Shown here: piece after piece, positions 62,529 through 64,000 of the stretch
Layout: each line of letters opens with the position of its first letter
Numbering within the stretch: position 1 is the stretch's first letter
Translations under genes and position numbers: made by a program
Notes under the pieces: model-generated
What the model saw: only the letters and a program-made list of their open reading frames with translations
What the model was told of the DNA's origin: nothing
The model's database searches: none
Source: Phormidesmis priestleyi Ana
GTDB taxonomy: Bacteria > Cyanobacteriota > Cyanobacteriia > Phormidesmidales > Phormidesmidaceae
Length of the DNA stretch: 64,000 bases
Direction: 5' to 3'
Assembly (NCBI GenBank): GCA_001314865.1
Contig: LJZR01000008.1
Location: 62,001 to 126,000, forward strand

Positions 62529-62728
62529 AAGATTTGACAGGCTAACGCTTGACTATTGCAGAACTACGATTACAGAAACATTACAGTGCCATTAAAAGCG
62601 ACCATGATGAGTTTTTGCTTAGAAAAGCATGTGAGTATGACATTTGTGGCGTCGGCTTGCCCTCACTCAGAATCCTCACTCAGAGAATCCTGATTTATCT
62701 ATCAGCGTTCTCTCAGGCTGAGAGGTTA

Positions 62729-64000
62729 ATGTACAGAATAGTTGAACATCACCATCTTACGTTGGGCGCTAACTCGCTGTTTTTTATGAAGTCTGTCATC
62801 GATCCGCATTCTATTCAATTCAGGCTGACAGTTGGCATGGTATTGGCCTCTACTTTAGGCATTAGTGGGCTCACCGGCTGGGTGAACTTTAGGATGCGTC
62901 AGCTGCTGGTTGAAAACCATAAGGAAAATGCGCGGATGGTCGCCTCTCGCCTGGGTGAAGATGTAGACCTATACGAAAAAACAACCGTGGTTTCTCAAGC
63001 GCTCGCCATGGCGATTGATTACCGCGAACAGCCAGATGTCGCCATTTGGGTGATTGCTGATAGCGGCGAGTTGGTGGCTGCCTCTAGAACGCTCTCTATG
63101 GGGTCGTGGCAAGTTGACGGTTTTGCGGACAAATTAATGACGGTTGTGCCTCAACAAAACAAGGGGCTCGATGTGATTAATTTTCAAAATCGTTATTTGG
63201 TTACCTGTTCTAGCCCGCTGAGTATTCAGGGGCAGGTGATTGGGACGTTGTATGTCGTAGATGATGTCACTAAGGACAGAGAGAGTCTGACTCGGATTAC
63301 GCGAACGCTGGCGCTTTCTAGCTTGTTGGTGATCGGTGTAGGGGCGATCGCAACTGCCCTTTATGTGAACCGAGCGATCCGGCCCATTCGTAAAATGAAC
63401 CGTTTAGCCGCTGATATTTCGGCTTATAACTTAGCCGATACCCGACTAGAGTTTGACCGCGCCCCCACCGAAGTGCAGCAGCTGGCGCAGACCTGTAACA
63501 TGATGATCTCGCGGCTATCAGCGGCCTGGGATCAACAGCGGCAGTTTGTCAGCGATGTTTCTCATGAGCTGCGCACGCCGCTCACGCTGGTGCATGGCTA
63601 TTTGCAGAGCACGCTGCGCCGGAGTGACAATCTGACCCCACCTCAAAAAGAGGGCCTAGAAATTGCCGCAGACGAAGCCGACAGAACCATTCGGCTGCTG
63701 CAAGACCTGCTAGATTTGGCCAGGGCCGATGGCGGTCACCTGCGGTTTCAGCTAGAGAGCGAACCCTTGCATAAAATCCTCGCAGAGGTGCTTGAAATGA
63801 GCCAGTATGTGAGTGAATCCCCCAAGAAGAAGCTGAGTCGGCGTATTCATGCAGACCTTCAGCCTGTGTATGCCCTTGCCGACCGTAACCGACTTAAGCA
63901 GGTGCTCATCAACCTCATTGACAACGCCCTGAAGTACTCTGAAGACGACAAACCGATTCAAGTGACTTTAAGGGAACTGGGCGACAGCGCTTATATTGAG
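62729..64000 (+). CDS. Sensor histidine kinase (truncated by window edge)
   Basis: The frame is open to the end of the window (about 424 residues visible). ATG 62729 has a weak GAGAGG upstream; ATG 62786 is an alternative. Two transmembrane helices flank a ~130-residue sensor part (TVGMVLASTLGISGLTGWVNF and LALSSLLVIGVGAIATALYV), then HAMP, the dimerisation/phosphoacceptor box FVSDVSHELRTPLTLVHGY (His279) and the N-box VLINLIDNALKYSED. The G boxes lie outside. OmpR-type partner not visible. Cell-envelope signal kinase; signal unknown. Confidence 0.88.
   Translation, partial: MYRIVEHHHLTLGANSLFFMKSVIDPHSIQFRLTVGMVLASTLGISGLTGWVNFRMRQLLVENHKENARMVASRLGEDVDLYEKTTVVSQALAMAIDYREQPDVAIWVIADSGELVAASRTLSMGSWQVDGFADKLMTVVPQQNKGLDVINFQNRYLVTCSSPLSIQGQVIGTLYVVDDVTKDRESLTRITRTLALSSLLVIGVGAIATALYVNRAIRPIRKMNRLAADISAYNLADTRLEFDRAPTEVQQLAQTCNMMISRLSAAWDQQRQFVSDVSHELRTPLTLVHGYLQSTLRRSDNLTPPQKEGLEIAADEADRTIRLLQDLLDLARADGGHLRFQLESEPLHKILAEVLEMSQYVSESPKKKLSRRIHADLQPVYALADRNRLKQVLINLIDNALKYSEDDKPIQVTLRELGDSAYIE

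Overview
The window looks like a cyanobacterial chromosome. The HIP1 octamer GCGATCGC recurs throughout, and the gene content fits: ndhL of the NDH-1 complex, a flavodiiron protein of the O2-photoreduction type with a flavin-reductase tail, menF/menD, and DUF3007, DUF3038 and DUF3370 families that I know only from cyanobacteria. Moderate G+C, many TPR proteins, Uma2 genes and short repeats suggest a filamentous or large-genome strain of the Leptolyngbya/Phormidesmis/Nodosilinea kind. I cannot name the species from sequence alone.

Layout. (1) 1-13.9 kb is a polysaccharide or glycoconjugate decoration locus. It holds five glycosyltransferase genes, including a TPR protein with two GT2 domains, four sulfotransferase-like genes (one fused to TPRs) and a SAM methyltransferase. 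(2) 14.9-17.9 kb is a CAP-SdrB-RTX exoprotein. (3) 18.0-23.2 kb is a plastic accessory segment: a VapBC-type toxin-antitoxin pair, a frameshifted sulfotransferase remnant, a Uma2 gene, a TPR protein and a DUF4160/DUF2442 pair, spread among copies of a roughly 150-bp dispersed repeat. Two copies in opposite orientation bracket vapBC-remnant-Uma2. (4) 23.3-29.9 kb carries menF-menD plus a [2Fe-2S] thioredoxin-fold protein (phylloquinone branch), a second Uma2 gene and a flv1-type flavodiiron gene. (5) 30.3-42.6 kb is mostly housekeeping: LapA-like, scpA, SpoIID-like, sulfiredoxin plus an HTH/GrpE-like protein, a metallophosphoesterase, argB, aroK, DUF3038, a PPC-domain exoprotein, a class-3 lipase and a NIF3 protein. 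(6) 42.7-50.9 kb is signalling: a GAF-PAS-PAS-GGDEF-EAL protein, a REC-GAF-PP2C phosphatase overlapping an RsbW-type kinase, then a VanX-like dipeptidase and hisH. (7) 51-62.5 kb holds a C15-peptidase-like gene, two unknown genes, DUF3370-aroE, an exported protein, an intronless tRNA-Leu(UAA), ndhL-DUF3007-trpA, an MscS channel, two TVP38/VTT membrane proteins and arsS. A sensor histidine kinase runs off the right edge.

Two signals stand out beyond the gene list. One is the dispersed repeat family with its inverted pair around the toxin-antitoxin/Uma2 cassette, which also holds a decayed relative of the sulfotransferase at 8.5-9.3 kb. The other is an unusually high number (more than 15) of short, nearly perfect tandem duplications with units of about 9-20 bp. 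They sit mainly at gene ends, several touch stop codons, and several are in frame inside conserved enzymes, which suggests an active slippage or template-switch process in this genome.
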